From positions 21,568,515 through 21,632,514 of the forward strand of contig OX104131.1 in NCBI GenBank assembly GCA_944470555.2: DNA of 64,000 nucleotides, given 5' to 3'. Shown here piece by piece: positions 11,351 to 25,600 of the stretch. Position numbers and translations under genes: made by a program. The notes under the pieces are model-generated. The model had not been told where the DNA came from, made no database searches, and worked only from the letters and a program-made list of their open reading frames with translations. The DNA comes from Heterobilharzia americana. Lineage: Eukaryota > Platyhelminthes > Trematoda > Strigeidida > Schistosomatidae. Every line of letters starts with the position of its first letter. The stretch's first letter is position 1.

Positions 11351-12645
11351 AACAGAAAATATTTGAAAAAGAAGAACGTCGTTTTCACTTTGGAGCTGCA
11401 GCTAACTGAGATATCTATAAAGTACACAGTGGTCAGTATTCAAAAGCATCCACAATAGGTGATCATATGTTTACAGATATATCAGCTTATCAAAAAATTG
11501 AAACGTACATTGTTTCTGAGGAAAAACGCTCAGAGAGAAGGGTGATAGCAGAAATAAAAAAAATTAACGTCTGTTTAACAGATTTTACGATAAATATTGG
11601 TGCCAAATCTTTACTGCATTTACCTCTGCTGCTGGTGATTACCAGTAAAATCGGCTTGTAGATACTCACCAGCTAATATTTTGACTATGTCGTCGGGATA
11701 TTCATAAAATACATAAAACTTGATAGATGACAGCTCATAAAAGAAATATACTATTGTATTAGGTTAAACATTTCCCCTCTACAATAATGGTGTCAGTGCT
11801 CACAACTAAGGTAACCAATTAATTTCCATTACTTTTGCTGGAAATGTTGTTTTTAATAAACTACAGAATCCCAGTTTGGTTATTTCAGTAATTGTTAAGG
11901 TGGTCTCTAGAGTCACTACACAACTTCGGCTTGGATAACTGAAAATGTTCCACCTATATGCTTGTATAGGTCTTCAGACAATTTGGAAAACTATCACATT
12001 CTATTGCATGGACCGTTTTAAATGTACGTGTGATCACAACTATATAAGATGGGATTATGGATGAATCCAGTTAAGCGTTTGGTAGCTAATACACTCAGGT
12101 GGCTGTCAAACAGGTTGAATTATACGACCCCTATCAAAACTCCTAACAAACATACGACTTCCTTAAATGTAAAACATACCGTTCAGTCAGGTTATAAATT
12201 CAGTGTTTATGCATCATTTAAACTGCTTTACAAAACCTTAAACTTATCGAAGTTTATACTACTTTTACGTGTTCACAGTTTACTACCAAAGTAAACCTTC
12301 TTCAATAAATTAGGACTTGAAAGCAAAGCCAATTCACCCTCGCTGTAGTTTTGATGCTTTTCATTGCTACTCTACCCTTGAATTTCGTCTTTTCATTTGA
12401 TCTTTTACTTTTAGTGTACTCATCCATTTGAATGGTTTAATTATCTTTGAGATAAATACTTAAGATAAATAAAATGGTGATCAGACCATTTTCATTTTGG
12501 TGTTAAAATTCACTTCTTTTCATAGGAATCCACATCATGATCATAGATCAATACACAGGATATTTCCTGTAGTAGTTTGATGGCCTTTTATTTCGCTTTT
12601 GTATTTTTTTGGTTGTATCTCAATAAGAGGTACAGGTTTGTCACT
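11350..12645. other. Intronic stretch without recognised features
   Basis: I recognise no exon or repeat family. A plus-strand frame of 81 codons at 12049-12294 has no recognisable content or splice context. Confidence 0.4.
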
Positions 12646-12646
12646 A

Positions 12647-12648
<2 letters not shown>

Positions 12649-12698
<50 letters not shown>
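12649..12698. repeat. (AT)n microsatellite
   Basis: About 25 uninterrupted TA dinucleotides. Similar tracts occur at 36973, 42585, 44534 and 51358. Confidence 0.95.
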
Positions 12699-12702
<4 letters not shown>

Positions 12703-13092
12703 AGATCTGTAATGACAACAAGAGTTTCATCCTACTTCTTCATTCAGTGACGATACAATCAACACTACTCTACCTCAATGGTGTGAGAAATAACAATTAC
12801 TCCCATAGGCTGATAACACTGGTTTCAGCCACCTGAGCTTAAAGACATAGTAAAGAGGCGTAGTGAATTCACCGTATTTCACAAGAAGTTTCACGATATA
12901 GAATCACAGAAACTTCACAACATAACATTTTGCATCTTCACCACACGTTTAAGAAAGATTCCATGTTGATCGGTTTATGCAACTTCTATGATCATAAACT
13001 ATGATGAAGAAAACTTTTCAAACCACAATTCAAGCAAAAAGTATATTAAACGTTTCAAGACATATAAATACATTCCCCTCCTTTTTAATTAC

Positions 13093-13609
13093 CATGTTCT
13101 TGATCAATGTAGTAACCATTACTTTGTAAAGCAAAATCAAATGCAGTTTTCACTGAAGACAAACTACAGTCTTGATTAGATCTATCAGAAGTGAATCGAG
13201 TTTTTATGAATGTTGTCGACGATGATGGTGATAAAGAAGTGGATATCATGGCTGTTGTCGTAGTTGGAGGTTGTTTTACCCAATTCATTAAACGTAGATG
13301 GCGTCCTTCGTAAGAATGTTTAATCGCCTCAACAACACCACTACGATAAACCCCATAGTTCGTATTAGAGGTGATTGAAGAAACTTTACTGTAACAATTA
13401 GTATGATTATTAACAGCAATGACTCTTTTATTCCGTGTAAGCACCTCTTCACCTTCCGTTGCACATGGTTCATCCCATTCTTCAAGGTTCTGATGAAATA
13501 AAGTTAACAATGCTGCATTTTTACATAGAGAAGAAGAGGGAATTGATGGAGGTAAATTGTTTGACACTTGATTATTAGGCTTAGAAATTGATCGGTTCAG
13601 ACAATGATT
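13093..13609 (-). CDS. LRRK: LRRK exon o: COR-B C-terminal part or linker
   Basis: The acceptor is TTCATTTTATTTTCAG and the exon opens in phase 0 as NHCLNRSISKPNNQVS. It is open for 172 codons and ends at a weak donor, ATG/GTAATT. It contains LFHQNLEEWDEPCATEGE, reminiscent of the LEEW-type helix late in COR-B, then Ser/Thr/Pro-rich sequence. Much of it is low-complexity linker. Another donor inside the exon (around TTACAAA/GTAATG) is possible, so the low-coordinate edge is uncertain. Confidence 0.7.
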
Positions 13610-16600
13610 CTGAAAATAAAATGAAACAGGAAAAAAGTGAGAAAGTTATTAGATCAATGTTATCAAAACCAAACGCGACAAAAACCTAATTTAGTGAAAT
13701 TTGATTTTGATTTCATGTAAAATTTTGTTCAAAGCAAATAAAAAGGCTAGAACTTGGTTTTCATCATTCAGATATATTCTTCAATCAACTTTTTTCAGCA
13801 GACGAAGAATGAATTACATTTTAATCGACTAATATGAAGGCCCTGGATGGCCTAGTCAAACTGTGTTTAGTTTTTACATACTTTTACACATCGACATATC
13901 CTTGTCAAGTTGTCTAGCACCTTGGTGCTCAGAAGTTAAATACCCTTAGCTACAGGATTATTTTATCGAAAATCCTGGTATGAACGTATTTCCACAGAAC
14001 GGAACACGGTACAAGTAATAGTCAAGTCCAACGATTTCCTTTCAATGACAAGAGTTCAATCGAGGTGATAATCCATAATTGTCACCTTTATATTTACCAA
14101 CGACGTCAAACAAAAAGAATCAATGCATAGTTCGAAAAAAAATTAAAAAATACATCGTAGTATGTATGAAAAAGTGAAGTCTGAGGTATGTAATAAGCTG
14201 ATAGAGAAGAAATACCCCTCATTATGATATACATGGTTAGCTAAAGACAGTGAAGAGTTAACGTTCACTTTAGGTTTCTCTTGGATGTATTTCACTTCAG
14301 CTTATATCCTACTGTATAACATCGCTGATTGAATTATTAAAGAAAGCAAAAATTTAATGAGAAAAAGGAGCTTATTTTAAAAAAATACAATGAATTTGAG
14401 CGGGACTTTTCGAACAATTACATTACACAGTTACTTCGCAAGGGAGAAAACGGAATAGGAATAGGCAAATAAGTTAATATCACACAAGATCGAAAGACAC
14501 AAAAAAGTATAAAGGAAGAATAATATACTTTTACACAGATACTGGTGACAAGATCAACAATATAAATATGGTAATGTTTACAAATAAAACCTACCCTTAA
14601 CAATGCACAGTTTGCACGTGTCAGTTGCTGTAAACGCGCCAAACCAATTTGACCATGGCAAAGTGATAAACGCATACCACGTCTCCATACTGTCCATTCA
14701 GGTTTCAAGCTGAACTGTGACGGTGGTAAATTACCTGTTTTATGACTAACATCGTCAACATCACTTCCACAACTGTCTCCATTAAAAGAGATCCTAGTAG
14801 AACTATTACAATGTTCAGGCTTTTTCCCATTCAATTGTTCAAACAATTGAGGTGGCAACTTTGACAGAGAATAAATGCGTCTAGATTTTTCCCAAAAAAA
14901 ATTCATGAAAGCGCACAAAATATTACACATTCACAAAATGACAGTAGACTGCTTGATAAAAAGGCTATTATGGCTAGATAAACACCTGGGAATTCTAATT
15001 ATTACCTGATCAGAGAAAGAAGAGAGTGAGAACAGATAGTTAAGTGCGTCTCAACTTCACTTCACTATGAAAGACTAATAGGTTAGACTAAATAATGGCT
15101 GCTGTCATACTTCGCAGGCTTTGCTAAGCACGTGAGGAAATAATTAGTGAAGAGTAGGCCGGGTTTCATTGAGGTCGTGGATGCATTGACCACGTGCTTC
15201 CCCTTCCCCAGATGCTTGAACACTACCACACGTATTGCAGGCCAACAATTGTTGGGTTTCTTGACATTAAGTCTGCCTACGATTCTGTACTCTGGAATTG
15301 TCTGTTAAAGAGGGGCGTGTCTGAGAAATCTACTAACATCTTGAAAGCAATATACAATAACACCTCAGGTAGACTGAGGACATACCACCACATGTCTCCA
15401 TTGTTCCAAACCAGCAGTAAGGTCAGGCAGGGTTGCGCGATTTCTCCACTCCTCCTTAACGTTGCCATCGATGACATTCTTGAGATGGCTCTCAAGGAAG
15501 TACGTCATGGTAGTGTAGATCTAATACCCTGAGAACGGCTATCCGACCTTGAATATGCGACGATATCGTCTTATTATATGATGATAACACACAGGCTGCT
15601 CAAGTCGCACTTAACCGGTTAGCGCAAAGTAATCTTGCGAGATTGGCAGGAGCCTATGCCTGAGCTCACCCCTGGTGGTGAGCCGTTGGAAGTAGTCGTA
15701 AAATTTCATGTAACTGGGTAGTCGTGTGGGTGCTGGTGGAGGTGTAAGTGGTGAAATTTTCAGCCGCATATAGAAAGCCAGAGTGGGATACGCCAATCTA
15801 GTAAGCCTTTGAAGCCATTGCAACATTACTTTGACAGCGAATGGTCGGGTTTACAACGCTTCAGTAAAAGCAGTTCTGCTCTACGCCTGTAAAACCTGGC
15901 CTCTCCGGGCTGAGGATTTGCGACGACTCCGTGTGTTACATCATCGTTGTCTCCGTAGGATTGCTCGTTTCCGGTGACAACACAATATAAGTAATTGAGG
16001 TATGACAGCGTGTGTTTAGACATGACGGAGGTCGTCATTCAATACCTGAAGTCATATGGAAACACCAGTTTCGGCGGCACGGACATGTATTACGCATGTC
16101 GTTCCAAAGGTTTCCGTACCGTCCACTCATTGCTAGCCTTGGTACCTGATGGAAGAAGTGGAGGGGTAGTCATTGTATGAAGTGGTGCTATGGGATGAAG
16201 AATAGTTGTGTCGGGTTACCAAATGTTACTGCATCACGGCTCTCTGGATGGGGTCCGGGAGATCACACAACCCAGTAGCTTGAGATGTTATCAGATATGG
16301 CTCAGAATCGAAACTGGTGACAGTCATGTTGCAGCTTCCTACTATCTTCTGCTGCTGAAAAGTAATGGATGTTTCGTCTTAAAAATGTACCTTACTGGAC
16401 TGCCCTTCTGATCATTCTTTTCTTATTGTTTAAGTTTTATCCACTTCCCTTCGCTTTATGTCTTCATAATGTTGTTAAACTATTTTGTGTGGCGCATTTG
16501 TTGCGGTTCTGGCAGGAGAATCATGTTGTATACCCGCATGTAAGGCTGTCACAAGCATTATATGCATGCAACTACAACTAAAGTTTCTCACTCAGCTATG

Positions 16601-19600
16601 ATTATAGGTAGTAAGCATTTCAGTGTTTTGTTAGAATTGAAACAACGAGGCAAAAAAGAAACCTGGTCAAGTATGCCTTTTAACACTGACGATTCTTAAT
16701 AGAACTTATTTTGATAGCAATATTTGACACTGAGCAGTAGCGGAATCCAGGATGCAAGTTTTCTTCAATTAGGGACTCATTAGTGCACCTGCCTCCCAGT
16801 GATTGACGTCGTTCCCACCAGGACTCGAAAACAAGACCAATCATTTTAAATGATAGAGCGTCATCAACTACGGCAATTAGTCGTGATAACGGTCGGTTTT
16901 AATTTCTGATTTCAGGGAGGGGGACAACATCACTGACTAAGGTATATGTACATCCAGCCAACGAGTAAACAATAGGACAAAACGTAGATTCAAGATCCTA
17001 CTGCTAGTCACTATACATCGTCACTAGCAAACTGACATTACCGGCATATCAAAGTATCCACACAGAAGCCTATACACCAATGGAGAGCAATTAGTTCGGT
17101 GCAATCAATGATGAGAAACTACAAGCAATGAAATAGGAAATTATCTGACTGTACAACGCATTTTTACAACGCTTACTTCATAATCAAACTCGAATATTTT
17201 GTTCTCAACATTCAGACCGAAAAGTGTTTGGAGAACCTTGGTGTGTTACACTCAATCATTATCTCACTAGGTTAAAGACAAATTAATACAATTCAGTCTC
17301 GGTAACAGGTCTATAGTATTTCGATCATTACATAATTCTAAGTACATGAAACAAGTTTAAATAACCAGAAATGCTTTGAGCTAGTGTATCACTCGATTGT
17401 AGAAAAATGATTTTTGAAACGACAAAGGTTAAACAATAACAATAATGATAATAAGAATTACCCACAAATTCCTTGTAAACTTGAATCATTCAGTAGTCTT
17501 GTATTCAACTGTACCCAAAAACCTGGTGGTATATAGGTAAGGGCATATATACGTACCATTTCTTTGCTGGCTGATGTTTGAACATGCCAAACAAGTTGGT
17601 GAGACGAAGTAGTGCTGTATTCTTTCACTTTACTACTAACATTATTATTACTTTTACTAATGTCATTACTGTCACTGCAGTTATCAACACAGTTGTCAGT
17701 GTTATCCATGCTGTTGTAATTATTCGTATTTATACTAATGCGCTGATTTAACTTCTGTCGGTTGTATACATTTGATGATCGATGAGTGGAAACATCAACT
17801 GATTGAGAACGGAAATGAGGCTTTTGTACTGTAGACAAAAAATCGTTCTAATTGTAAAAGTAACGAGAAAAAAAGAGAATCAACCCTAAACTTCATAGAA
17901 TATCTTCAGTTGATGCATAGTACAGTCAGATAAAGGTGTAATAACCGCAATCCATTCAAAATAATATGCTGCTAACTCATATTGAGTCTCTTATAGGGTC
18001 TACTCTGTCCAGAATGGGAATAGCTTAAAGTTTTGTGTCAGGTATCAGGAAGAAGTAGTAAGACCATATTATTATTGTTATTATTTGTCCTTTGAGTTTC
18101 TAGTGGAACATAGGGCTTCAGTAGCAAGTTGCCATTTCAATCTCTTCTCTGTAGTCTTTTCAACCTGGCTCCACGACTGTCCAAAGCTTTCATTCCCTCC
18201 TCACACCATCTCCTCCTCCATGTTACACTCGGACGCCCAACTCATCGTCTCCCATCAGGGTCCCACTCGAGAGCCCAGTACGTGATGTCCCCGAATGGTC
18301 CACTAAGTGTATGTCCAATCCAATCCATCCTCACTTTCTTGTGCATATTTGTTGGGCGATAGGTTCCTGGTTGGTTTGTTCCCAGAGTTCCTTGCTGCTT
18401 ATTCTTTCTGGTCACATGATCTTCAGTATCGAGCGTAGGCAGTAAGACTATCGATTACTACCAATAAATGACGTCATACTTTTATTGACTCTTACAAAAT
18501 TGTCATCCTATTCAGTGAGGTAAATAAATTCCTGCGAGACTTAGAACAGACAGTAAGACTGAAGAAAACCTGTTGGCACAATTGGCCAATACTATAAATA
18601 AAGAAATTACCTGATTTTGAAATGTATTGCATTCCGAATGTATTATGTAAACTTTCTAACGATGAGTTTCACTTATCTTGCCAACACTTACCTACATCAA
18701 TCAGTTTAATCATTGAAGATATCAACGACCAGTGTCACTTTTCTTGCTGGACTGGATTTTTATTAATTCAGCGTTTTTGTAGCCTACAAAAGTATCCTGA
18801 AAACACTTTAGTCAACTGAAATTCACCAAATGACGTACCCTAACCCTATAAAAAACTTTCGTGCTACCCACAAACGGATTCCGCCACAAGTAAATGATGT
18901 TGTGATGACCCTAGTAACTAAATAAATACTTGTAACCATCCAAAATGACCATGTGTTGCAACTGTATAGGAGATACACAATCAACCCCTAGGAAATATTA
19001 AGATATGTAATTAGTGGCTCAGGTGATGCGTACTGGTAATGATGTAACGTTAGGATAAGACCATAACTCGTGAATACTGCTATGATATAGATATACATAT
19101 AATCAATGACACATGAGTAGTTATTGAAAAATTTAGTTACTTGGTATCTAATTACTGCTGGTTGCAGGTAAGAGTGTAAAAGATTAGGTTGAAAACAACG
19201 TGCAGCTAGTAGAGATGGTATTAAAAACTGTCCATAATTAAAATGGTTATCATCATAACTGTCATCACGAATCGATATAATTAAATCCAAATGTTTAAGT
19301 AATGGGATACATATACTTTTAAATGAGACATCTCCTTCGACAGCATCCCAGTTTCTGTTTGAATATGCAAGAAAAATATCTGAGTTCATCAGAGAGTTTA
19401 TTAATTCTTTTAAACAAGACGAATTGATGACAGCTGGATGGCAAAGAAAAAGAAAGGCAAAAAGGAGATGGTGAACTTAATGCGCATCCATTATAATTAT
19501 AATTCCCGCATAAAATGTGCTTACTCTTTCATTTTATAAGAATACGTACAAGAATTGTATCATACTTTAAAGCTTAGAGTCAAATGCTTTGAAGTAATCG

Positions 19601-22600
19601 AAGAAAGGCTCTAAACCTAAAAAGTATGCCTGTTGGGTCTCATCATTACAGCATATCTGATAACTGAGGGGAGAATACTACTGTATCTAGGATCCAAACA
19701 AATGTCATCCCGCAAAAAGCAGTTAACACTAATAACTCTAGAGTACCACATTAGATACAATTGATTCATCAATAAGTTTGAAAGTAATTTGGCATTCCCT
19801 TCTTAAAAGACGTTAATTAACACTAAAGTTGTGAACACGATATTGGTTACAACTTAGTTGCCATCTCATACAATACAGGCTTTCTTTGGACCATAATTTA
19901 CTACTAAAAATACTGGCATATTTGAATGAAGAACTGTGGTTACTCGATTCTGCAAAGGTAAATAATGAGACAACAGCAAAGAACGCAAAAATATTCTCAT
20001 ACTGAAAACGACAGTAGAAGTTCCATGTAAAGATGTATTTGGTCCATAATCACTACGATTGTTGCGTTTAGATTTAGAAACTCGTGGTGCATAAGCTACG
20101 TGAAACCCTCGATACCATGCATCATATTACGGGATGGATAATGACACCGCATACACCAATTAAGTAAAATAATATAATCTATCAAATACCATGTAATGAC
20201 TGTGCGGTCAGGTATATAGGTCAAACTAGTCGGTTGGGGTCAGTTAGAATAGCCGAACATAGGAACTAAGCTAAATATAGAATAATAGACGTAAATAGGA
20301 TCAATAATCTAGAGAAAAACTTGGCTATTGCTATGCTTGCATTAACAGACAACTACACAATAGGGTGGGATAAAGAGATTGTACTGAGATGGAGAGATTG
20401 ATTACTGAATCTTAGTTCATCGAATCAACACTCAACACATGTAATAGAAATGACGCAACACCCATAAAAGAGATATGGAAAATTTTGCAACCAATAAAAA
20501 CAACTCATATGAAGTGACGTAACCTCGCCTGGTTAACTAGTTTACTAGTTACTAGCCGGTCCTAAGCCCGGGTAAATAGGGAACGTTGGGCATAGGGCTA
20601 GCAACCCTACACCGTAAAACAAATCTAACCGCTAAACAAACTTCAAAGCACAAACAAAATATAAAAAATAATAACAAAATTATTCCTCTCTGGAATTGGA
20701 GAGGCGAAATGACGCCAGTTGGTGAAAGCCTTCAGGAAGCCAATTGGCCGATGTGTCTTCTCTCGATGAAAGCGAAAGTAAACGTGGGGACATGGAATGT
20801 TCGCACCATGTTTGAACCCAGTAAGGCAGCCCAGATTGCAAACGAGATGAGAAGGTATCACATCGAAGTGCTTGGGATTTGCGAAAGCAGATGGAATGGG
20901 AGTGGACTCTCCAAACTGTCAACTGGAGAATCAATAATCTACTCCGTGTCACCCAGACGACAACCACGAGCACACTGAGTTATCGAGTGGCTATCATGAT
21001 GTCCCAAACAGCATCGAAGGCTCTCATGCAGTGGGAACCAATCTCCTCCAGGATCATGACAGCAAGGTTCAACTCAAAAGGAAGAAGGTCACAATCATAC
21101 AATGTTATGCACCTACAAATAATGCAGAGCAAGAGAAAAAGGAGGAATTCTACAGACAACTGCAATCAACACTGGACAAGACCCCACCTCAGTTGGCGAT
21201 ATCAAAATTCCAATGGGCGACATGAATGCCAAACTGGGAGGGGACAACACAGGAAGAGAACTAACCATGGGTCGAGAAGCGCTGGGTGAAATGAACGAGA
21301 ATGGAGAATTGTTTGCAGAATTCTGCGCATTCAACGATTTGGTGATTGGAGGTAGTGTGTTCAGGCACAAGATATCCACAAAGCGACATGGATTTCACCA
21401 GACACCAGGACACACTAAAAATCAAATCGACTTGATCTCAATCTCAAGAAAATGGAGACGCAGTCTACTTGACACAAGGTCAAGAAGAGGAGCAGATGTA
21501 GGTTCACACCACTATCTAGTGCAAGGAACCTGCTTTCCAAATCAAGTTGAAAGCCTTCAAGGAAGCTGGTGATAGACCACAATTCAAGTACAACACTCGG
21601 AAACTGAAGGATGAAACTACAAAGGAGATCTTCAAATCAGCCATCAAGACAAAATGGGAGACATCGAGCAACATCCCTGAAGAAACCTGTGTGGAAGAAC
21701 ACTGGAAGTCTTTGAAAGCTATGTGGAAAGAAACCTGCACAGCCGTATTAGGAAGGAAGAAGAAAGAAGACAAGGAATGGATCTCGACGGATACCTGGAA
21801 GCTGATAGAGGAGAGGAGGATGGTGAAGCAGAAGATAAACCAGTGCAAGGATGCTCAACGACAAGAGGAACTGAGCACAATGTATAAAACACTGGACAAA
21901 GAAGTGAAGAAGAGTGCACGCAAAGACACTTCTACGACACACTGGCAAGTGAAGCAGAACAGGCTGCAGGTAAGAGAGACCTGACGACATTGTATCAAAT
22001 AACCAGGTTGCTATCAGGGAAGAGACCAACACAGATGAAACCAATAAAAGATGAAGAAGGAAATTTAATTACAAAAGAAGAGAAACAGAGGAAACGATGG
22101 GCCGACCACTTCAAGAAGCTCTTGAATCGACCACCACCTGCACTTCGTCCAGAAATACCACCTGCAGCCGCTGAATTACAAGTGAACATAAATCCCCCAA
22201 CGAAAATGGAAGTCCTGAACGCCATAAAGCTACTGAAATGCGGGAAAGCAGCAGGACCAGATGGAATACCGCCAGAAGCACTGAGAACAGATGCAGAGAC
22301 AACAGCGGACATGCTCACACCACTATTGCAGAAGGTGTGGAAGGAAGAGAAGGTACCTGGCCATTGATTGGAAGAAGGGTTACCTTGTCAAACTCCCGAA
22401 GAAGGGAGACCTCAGTGTTTGCAAGAACTGGCGCGGAAGCACTCTCCTGTCCACCCAGTGCAAGCAAAATATTAAGCCGCATCATCCTGGGGAGGCTAAA
22501 GGATGCACTGGATTCAAAACTACGACCAGAACCGGCAGGCTTCAGGAAGTACAAACCATGTGCCGACCAAATTGCAACGCCACACTACGCATCATCATAG

Positions 22601-25600
22601 AACAGAGCGTAGAATGGCAATCAGCTCTCTACCTCAACTTTATCGACTTTGAGAAGGCCTTTGACAGCGTCGACAGAGAAGTAATTTGGAAACTGCTTCA
22701 TTACTATGGAGTACCGCAAACCTTTATCCGCCTCACTAAACAACTATAGGAAGACGCCACACACCAGCCAAGTAATTCACAATGGGAAGCTCAGTGATGC
22801 TTTCGAAGTGAAGACAGGAGTGAAACATGGTTGCCTACTATCCCCCATGATATTCCTTATTGTGGTCGACTGGATCATGCAGCAAACAGTAGGCAGCGAG
22901 AAGAGGGGGATACGCTGGACGACGGAAAAGAACCTAGAAGACTTGGATTTCGCCGATGACATGTGCCTGATGTCACATAAACTTGAAGATCTACAGGCGA
23001 AAACTAACAAGTTGATAGAAGAGGCAGCGAAGACGGGACTTCAAGTGAATATAGAGAAGACAGAGGTGATGAAGATACCGCACCACCACCAACAACAACA
23101 AACTCCAATCACCGTCAACGGGAGAAACTTAAAGGAAGTAACCTCCTTCACTTATCTAGGAAGCACTGTTTCAACTACAGGCGGTACAGGCACAGACTAG
23201 GATGTCAAAGTCAGAATCGGAAAAGCAAGACAGGCGTTCATTAGCCTGAAAACAGTGTGGAGATCTTCTGCACTCAGCATGCGGAACAAGATACGGATCT
23301 TCAACACCAACGTCAAGTCACTGCTTCTGTATGGCTCAGAGACTTGGTGCGTCACGAAAGGGATTTCCAACAAACTACAGACATTCATCAACAACTGCCT
23401 ACACTGGCTCGCTACTGAAGATCAGATGGCCAGAAAGAATAAGCAACAAGGAACTCTGGGAACGAACCAACCAAGAACCTATCACACAACAAATATGCAG
23501 AAGGAAGTGGAGATGGATTGGGCATGCACTGAGAAGGCCGACTGGGGACATCACGCGTCAGGCCAGTTGCTCGAGTGGAATCCCCATGGGAAGCGACGAG
23601 TTGGACGTCCGAGGGTGACATGGAGGAGGTCGTGCGAGGAAGAAATGAGAGCTTGTGGGCTGTCGTGGAACCAGGTTCAAAAGATCTCAGAGAACAGAGG
23701 TCACTGGAGACGTACTACTGAAGCCCTATGTTCCACTAGGAACCCAAGAGACTTATAATAAAAATAATAATATGAAGTGACGTAACTATAAAAATCAAAT
23801 GTCGAAAGTAGCGTGATTACATTGATATGATTATGAGCAGTAATTATTTATACTCGAAACATCACCAATTAAATAATACTAAATCACCGTGTGTTACAAA
23901 TCAAATGAACAAATCTAATATGGAATTAATTTCCACCACAGTGCCCAAATTTCACACCTATATTAGAGAAAAAACCTCCATGACGGACATTACACGAAGT
24001 ACACTACTCAAATAGGTTCCAACACGCCCACATGTGTTAGAGTAGTGTTCAACAGAGTGATGTGCTTACTCGGCACCTCAGACAAACTTCTGTAAGACCC
24101 CTTGCTCGGCAGTCAAATTCCACCTTCAGATCAAGAAATACAGCGTGTTAGGCGTCGGTAAGTATACCTGTATTCCACAACGTGGTGGAGAGTGATCATT
24201 GGATCAAGACAACCACTAACTGGCTTTGATGGATTTGTTGCTCCAGAGCAACATTTAGATGTCTGGTAACTGGAGAACATAGAAATCTGTTGATATCACA
24301 TTTGAAAGGCTGAAAAACTACTTATATGTGGGGAGCATAACATTCGAAGATTGATCATCCTATTTAACGCAAGCCAAGTTAGCCAGCCAGACTCGACTTG
24401 TCTGAAAAATTCGGCTCTGCGAGTTGAATCCACTCAGTACAACAGTGTTGAGCTCAACAGAAAACAGCTTTCCGGTGTCTATATTACTATGCTCTGATTA
24501 GCGAAATCTACACATTAGCTTGAGTAGTTTCTAACTATTCGTGTCGTTCAGTAGTATTGGTTACTATTTGACAACCAACCAGTTTATTTGATCCAATTCT
24601 CTGATACAATGAGAACAGGAAATTCTGATGAATGCTTACAACACCTACCCTCTCACTAACCCACAACAAATTATAGTTTGAAAAACATTACATGTAGATA
24701 TCGTCCGAGTTATTGTGATATATACCTCTCTGAAATCGTCATTTATCATATAGGTTTTTCTACTTCTTGTTTTTGCTGATTTTTGACAAACCAATTGTCG
24801 TATGCCTGGAAAATATAACAATTTCTAACCGTCAAACTTATTATTTTCATATATCTTTTTCATACAAAGATTCTTTATGCTCTCCTCTTTATATTTTTCT
24901 GAGAAAATCACATGCCGTATGACCAAGTTCAACCCTTGGGGATTATCACAATTTAACTACTGACTATAAAATAGTAGTATAGTTAGAAATACACAATATT
25001 ATTCATAGCCAGTGGTAACAAACCTGAATTACGTTTCAAACAAGATGGATCAACAACATCATCATAAACATTAGTACCATAATTATCTTGACTAGCAGTA
25101 AGTTGATTATACTGTAGATCAGTAATGTTTGATGAAGAATTGGCAAATTTGCATTCATATAGAGCGTTTATTAAATGCCTATTAGATGAACCAAATAGTC
25201 GTTCATTATGCACGATAGTTATCAATTTCAACAATATATCCAACAACCAAACAGGTGACAAAAACACAATATTTTTAAGGACTTTATGGTGTTTAAAGTG
25301 TACGATTGTACCGATTTGACTAAGAAATAACAATATGCCTTTCACTTCAGCATATGTGTAAAATCCATTTGTATTACAAGTGAGATATAATGATGAAGAT
25401 GCTACTGTTGTTGATGATGGTGGTGGAGGTGATAGATTGTTCACAGAATCTTGTACGACATATGGAACTTCATTGCGATGACTACTATTGTCATATATCG
25501 ATGACAGATGAATTCTCGTAGAATTAGAAAGTAAATCACAAAGGCGTCTATTCAACTCGAGTCTAAGGCAAACAAAAAAAGAAAGTAAAGAGGTACAGTT

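Noticed and set aside
11467..12294. Plus-strand frames of 64 and 81 codons as small genes
   Set aside because: No recognisable content, promoter or splice context; expected by chance in this length of AT-rich DNA.
13288..13485. Minus-strand frame overlapping LRRK exon o
   Set aside because: It is a shadow frame; the exon's own frame has good splice sites and phase with its neighbour.
22291..22749. A separate reverse transcriptase gene beside the RTE element
   Set aside because: It is the continuation of the same RTE coding region after a frameshift.
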